Shown here: one piece after another, positions 63,001 to 64,000 of the stretch | How the letters are laid out: each line of letters begins with the position of its first letter | Position numbering within the stretch: position 1 is the stretch's first letter | Virus record (IMG/VR): IMGVR_UViG_3300023184_000024 | Location: 124,001-188,000 of that record | Source: a virus | Strand: one strand, 5' to 3' | Length of the DNA stretch: 64,000 nucleotides | Notes under the pieces: model-generated | The model's database searches: none | What the model saw: only the letters and a program-made list of their open reading frames with translations | What the model was told of the DNA's origin: nothing | Position numbers and translations under genes: made by a program

Positions 63001-64000
63001 GATTGATTTGTATTTCGCCAGCCGAGTCTGGGATTAAATCTATTATCTCTGTGCCAGACAATGTGGGATCAATGAATCGAACTTCATAGACTCGATTTCT
63101 GACCTGGGGGTCTTTGTCTGATGCAAATATAACGCGGCTACCGTCGATAAAATTATAGCCATCGGTGCTAAAACCCAATTGCCCATTGATGTTTGACAAT
63201 GCATCTGTTGTTGTATAATCAATGATGTCTACCGGGCTTATGCCCTGGGTGCCGTAATTAAACAATTTGACGTTTGCTCTAAATTCAACAATTGGTCGTT
63301 TTGCTCTAAATTCATTGTTAAGCAACGGTGTTTGATTGTTGTAAGTTGCGGCAGCACGTATTACATCAATGTGGAACCATCGATTACTACGGCTCCATGC
63401 ATTTCGATCCTGTGCAGATCTGTTGATTGTAATATAATCAGGCACTAGAGGTGCATCAAGTGCAGTATCGTAAGCGCCATCGTCGAACCCTGTACTATCA
63501 TATGGCAAGGTCAGATTTTTTGTGTATGTTTCAGGAGTAACCAACGATTGTGTTGGTATTAATACAATTCCGTTTCCTATTGATGTGTTAACCGTGGGTT
63601 CTGTAGAAAGCGGTGCTCCTAGTGGAGTCCCAAAGCCATAGAACTCTAAGCTTTCTTCAACTGTTTCGTAGATATACTGCTGGAAATAACCTGTTGCTGT
63701 TGCGCCGGTAATTTTTCTCCCATTCATAATATGGAATGGACCAAAGTATGCGCGGCCGTCGATGAAACCAACACGCTTGTTAATACCAAGTCCCGTGCCC
63801 ACTCCCTCAACATAGAATGTTAAATTTTGGTATGTTGACGGTTCAGTTGTGCCACGAAACACCACTTTTAAACCGTTGGTAAATTCTACGCCATTTGGGC
63901 TTGTATATGTTTTTGCCCCGATGATGTCATTGATGTCAACTGGCTCGGCAATTTCAGAGTCAATTAATTTAATAACACCAAACAGTTCTGGGTTGGTACT
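51068..64000 (-). CDS. Giant tail/baseplate-like protein with integrin-like propeller, partial
   Basis: The frame stays open through position 64000, so the gene enters from outside the window: over 4,300 residues are seen. The protein is beta-rich and repetitive, with modules of the type VYVDDVLQTEGVNYTYD then ITFKSAP. About seven FG-GAP-like units lie between ~58480 and ~55930, e.g. DEFGYAVTMSMDERWMYIGS, ARFGHSISTTTDGRTLLVGT and DQYGAAIDYTTGTLLIGIPG; their spacing fits a seven-bladed beta-propeller with long insertions. No enzyme motif is obvious. It likely forms a large tail or receptor-binding structure. TAA stop at 51068. Confidence 0.9.
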   Translation of the reverse strand, partial: STNPELFGVIKLIDSEIAEPVDINDIIGAKTYTSPNGVEFTNGLKVVFRGTTEPSTYQNLTFYVEGVGTGLGINKRVGFIDGRAYFGPFHIMNGRKITGATATGYFQQYIYETVEESLEFYGFGTPLGAPLSTEPTVNTSIGNGIVLIPTQSLVTPETYTKNLTLPYDSTGFDDGAYDTALDAPLVPDYITINRSAQDRNAWSRSNRWFHIDVIRAAATYNNQTPLLNNEFRAKRPIVEFRANVKLFNYGTQGISPVDIIDYTTTDALSNINGQLGFSTDGYNFIDGSRVIFASDKDPQVRNRVYEVRFIDPTLSGTEIIDLIPDSAGEIQINQAVVALSGVKQQGKSFWFDGVDWLEAQAKIDVNQPPLFEIYDNNGVSFSNRAVYPSSTFTGSKLFGYAFGGTQTVDEILGFALKYANLNNVGDIVFENYLYTDKFIFVRDNVSTEQYVSTGFARQYENRIEFSDLIGWQTAAAPNQSRQIFRFTYNGEPLVLDVPVNTNTVYPSLQIFVESVFIDPKNYTTEISNTGTKITFTSTVPVGTVVEVQALSAVASNIGYYQVPLNLENNPLNENSSNYTLGTIRTHYESMVQNLKSIVGPINGANNTRDLGNIIPYGDNIVQHSAPLALTGTFLRRQQYELFNSIQFNSQEYTKFKNRLLNLASKGDFINFTATQILDSVLQELSLGRSAISPFYWSDMIPSGETYTEISYTYTTISTAVFDTTQVYNFTSSNFQGLLVFLNGTLLVKDYDYIVSTDSATIAVTATLAIGDQIVIREYPTTYGSYVPNTPSKMGLYPSFKPEIYIDTTYVNPTEVISGHDGSITVAFGDIRDQVLLEFEKRIFNNLKIDTPVPIVVEDVVPGQFRKTEYSLSEINGILSPDFLSWVSWNNLDYTTQTYLANDPFTYNYSQSSDRLTGKPLLGAWRGIYNYFYDTINPNSQPWEMLGFSKEPTWWQTVYGPAPYTSGNMVLWNDLEKGFIADPLNPRIDPRYVRPGLTRVIPSDDAGQLQNPLKATVGNYDATSFSRSWVFGDDGPVENAWRTSSAYPFAVMRLLALTKPAKFFSLFADRDRYVYNDILNQYLWDERYRLNANQLTPLYGDGTSKASYLNWIIDYNRQLGINSTQGLTEVLGNIDVRLCWRMGAFSDKKYLKIFAERSTPNGLNTSLLLPDESYQLLLYKNQPFAETTYSSVIIQNTDDGWAVYGYSALQPYFEILASRPGGITETINTGGVTARVPVEYSNNIVKVPYGFVFTNRNAVCDFVYSYGKLLEQRGFVFDLQENGYIVNWRQMAQEFLYWSNQGWGPGSVVNLNPGANRISVTQPGSIVDSLVPTRPENIILNQNKQPLPARDMVIDRFGNTFRVTTLGESTINYLNLQFTSYEHLVVIDNVSIFSDLIYQPVTGARQSRVRVAGTLSADWDGTVNAPGFVLNQDNIVNWVPNQKYAKGEIVLFKDQYYSASTIIQPGQDFNYNLWIKSDYAQVQKGLLPNAANDSDQLAQAYSIYDANLEQETDLFSYGLIGFRPRQYMQALNLDDISQVNLYQEFLGIKGTIQSAELFSLADLGKETAEYNIYEYWAMLRGTYGANANRSYFELLMNEALLQSDPALIQVIQPGEESRADQTVLLDNVWKSSYKLTSPKILPTTLESFTDVALPTAGYVNLNDVDITAFSLDDTASLSANLNIIGEGTTVWIAKTNEYNWDVYRCERVPGNVIEVTDNLDGLSLVSFTTDHGLAVGEFLIIKYFDTAINGVYKVINVPNPTQVLINYSFTGFQTTATGSGIGFTLHTARVAQAADVNSLPYADLLTPGARAWVDNNSLGRWEVLEKTSPFVADSALTPRFNLENSKFGSSISQGLSNLSALIGAPGYNPDNVTPVPGAFYSYVKSDFNVYEQNTILTLGAANTEGYGNAVDIGNKSWAVAGASKSNSNQGYACAIYVRPGSNFFDQRQLLIPDQVPNQDEFGYAVTMSMDERWMYIGSPGLNKVYAYSRVDVQQQEIEYITTGTFSYNWSDHLKLTNYPEQMNVVLDNVLLTYGVDYTVNSTDVLIAPSPEAGKSLIISRRQGLQLDQQTYNNVTQDSATGSGTGATFTINRVRGVYFVTLISPGLGYAPGNVLTINAATIGGGTSPGNDLTITVTTTSGLGGITAFTQSGYGVSNTSIFPLDPYLATAVDIFSFSVTVNDKLYRPFIDYEFNSDSALLALDLVFNTVPPIGATILVDSQSHWEYVTVLTVDGIESNARFGHSISTTTDGRTLLVGTPRTNGSQGKVYVFDRSIQSLTVTDATQTAYTTVQPMVAPTWISLNGEYLLNTELNNGGTFTIDNSNQFTLNTTLAYGDNIRVGTNQFDLIQVIESADAGAGYQFGYAIDQCVNNCSLFVGAPYTNSTRVEAGMVEYYRNQARTYGKIESNIANPVLTAGNYIRINDVFVECTGTKIEDLYADIVAAKLPNVTVRLSPDVVFVSDGATTVYNIGSIYSGAESYTTKVYVDDVLQTEGVNYTYDNTTQEITFKSAPTEPSRIVVVSGRIIFTVTNAKSVLSTDKIQVLPGTGTLFNDLSLTVYVMQQTIVSPVPQDYAHFGERLFISDNTATLIVSAPNGTTIAPTTFDNGTTLFDDRSTNFADPLTQSGSVYTYDFLPATNASVTNPGQFVFGQQVIYPGLQALDQYGAAIDYTTGTLLIGIPGSDLEDSQLNYGQVAQQINLSLLPAWLPTRVQVPAVNTELMNTIYMYDRVTNKNKNYFDFFDPTQGRLLGPVRQNLDYIGAVDPAAYNYGPVNNYGNSWGATKVGNIWWNTSRARFIDPKQDDIVYASRRWGQLFPGSTVDIYQWISSSVPPMNYAGPGTPYNTESYVATPYINEQGIFGVNYFFWVGGIRNVDRDAGKTLSITALTQYIENPRSSGIPYVAPINSSTLAIYNGLEYISAQDTVIHVEFDQQLNEDAVHVEYQLIPQNRADGFLNDTLYRKFLDSLTGSDTAGNPVPDPFLSPSEKYGVQFRPRQSMVINRFLALENYLQSANTVMAQLPISETKKFSLLNSEEPRPTAGSGQWNYEVANYEELTFQDLEEVPAGYLYLVNSDSTNGGLWAIYEVLLDPLSISKYLSLVRVQNYDTKKYWNYINWFAPGYNPLTRVLVEVPTYSALTTLTVPNGSSVKVASNAQGKYEIYLLETGTWRRVGLEDGTVEISAAIWDYNIGRFGFDIEVFDAQYYDQAPIIETRQILKALNQEILIDDLAIERNKLLILVFNYIMSEEEAPDWLTKTSLIDVEHTIRELLPFQIYRKDNQDFVLDYINEVKPYHVQIREFNLKYQGYDQYNGSATDFDLPAYWDPAQDLFISPVLDNTGRLSTTSSVPSTNGIWQTFPYDQWYQNYLLNIESVTIVAGGANYIAPPEVVVTGDCITPAEMVARINSAGAVIAVDVVNPGVGYSTTAIINLVSGQGGGAQAVAVMGNSLVRDINTTIKYDRYQYQTDILTWEPNVTYNYGDLVRYDDRVWQADSEVVGESFDPSQWTLIPAGDLSGVDRTMGYYQPRVNEPGLDLALLISGIAYPGVQVDAPDFDEDTGFDVGNFDNTPYDNINYGPDGLPSYDPAILDAIYSSEFTDPYLGVLPAPAYDGAPPTTGPNPIIVDGAEFIDTYSSHAPEELVPGAIFDTLDMRVFTTPGADWDRNGHGFPSDEVNFAWSEAMPTVSYASAEPYPVNIIVFNQTQGIELHLGMDYTVDWVNKTVTVIAQALDGDLVNVNVYSIGGGNKLYTDTIVGSDIIGQSVIIPMNYSLIDSFVIFVNGEVTTNYTFGEFGIGYTLLGFGITYGQTDRITYTALGTDTVNPSYSWSVPLIQSVTSDGSQSIILTNSLQGTNPANLIVTKNGIRARPAEAVEYIDDGSSLSYYLPDKGAFSQGLIADNDVSVYVNGQPLTLGVGFMLDPWDGVNTRTITMAYYPPVGAAILISVRTASPYYVSGDTLIFKPTGGVTPVVGDVIGITTFNDTSQQDILTEVFVGPTSSGIQITEAYDDTLYDVGTINDDPGSFDYSEGLLIQTNRFDTGRIILDPTRVIVTRNGAFLFSGLDYSIDGSIVDITGPTVGAADVIAITLFTQSVAPGAIAFRIFQDMRGLQTSYRINAQTTTVLTQPLTEYDNIIYVDDVTHLDEPDLEYGLFGLITINGERITYRNRDTITNTVSGLRRGTAGTGVASHHVGSYVYNIGPGNILPVQYQNYIVSNTFMGDGSTTTFVADNISIADVGSTEINASAIGVFVGGIKLTAYNEYIITDGEPVTIEFGIAPPAGYEIVIEVERGRSWYSPGSGVALQVTETEAARFIRSNS

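Overview
The window looks like part of a large tailed double-stranded DNA phage genome. About half is a dense array of tRNA genes, small phage-type proteins and enzymes. The right end holds tail-type structural genes, including one reading frame of more than 4,300 codons that runs off the window. Coding density is very high, neighbouring genes commonly overlap by 4-20 bases, and there are no ribosomal proteins or ordinary cellular housekeeping operons. Two features suggest a betaproteobacterial (Burkholderiales-like) host, as an inference: a Bug/TctC-type periplasmic solute receptor, and a tmRNA whose tag ANDEQFALAA resembles betaproteobacterial tags. Several promoters match the host sigma-70 consensus (TTGACA/TATAAT with 17-base spacers).

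Region 1 (1-9022, plus strand) is a tRNA array. I count 27 tRNA genes, all with encoded CCA, and together they cover all 20 amino acids plus initiator tRNA. Interspersed are a metallophosphoesterase, a D,D-carboxypeptidase-like protein, a GNAT-like protein, a radical SAM protein, small phage peptides and three non-coding stretches full of inverted repeats. The largest stretch (about 2955-3650) sits behind two rRNA-style promoters and a boxA-like leader, and has a tRNA-Asp inside it.

Region 2 (9033-13107) carries a methyltransferase, a P-loop/sulfotransferase-like protein, an RNase H-like DUF458 protein, an RNA polymerase omega subunit homologue, a DUF4214-type protein, a 2OG-Fe(II) oxygenase-like protein and a circularly permuted (two-piece) tmRNA gene ending in a strong terminator.

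Region 3 (13121-25685) has a tail fibre with a C-terminal peptidase-G2-like domain, a PP-loop enzyme, the Bug receptor, a MoxR-type AAA+ ATPase and its DUF2201/VWA partner, a radical SAM protein, thymidylate synthase ThyX, a methyltransferase and small phage proteins.

Region 4 (25682-47846) is a biosynthetic island. On the plus strand are an NDP-sugar epimerase, a DegT-type aminotransferase, two TEK-motif glycosyltransferase-like proteins and an amidinotransferase. Converging on them is a 15-gene minus-strand operon (47808 to 32836) in which every gene overlaps the next. It holds six radical SAM proteins (five with an N-terminal twitch/SPASM-like cysteine set), four glycosyltransferase-like proteins, a NodU-type carbamoyltransferase and small proteins. 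Together these genes could build and decorate a glycan or peptide with amino, carbamoyl, guanidino and radical-installed modifications. The product cannot be read from sequence.

Region 5 (47842-64000, minus strand) is structural: two fibre/adhesin-like proteins, two small proteins sharing a DPNNGEVFV motif, and the giant protein, which contains about seven FG-GAP-like repeats that could form an integrin-like beta-propeller.
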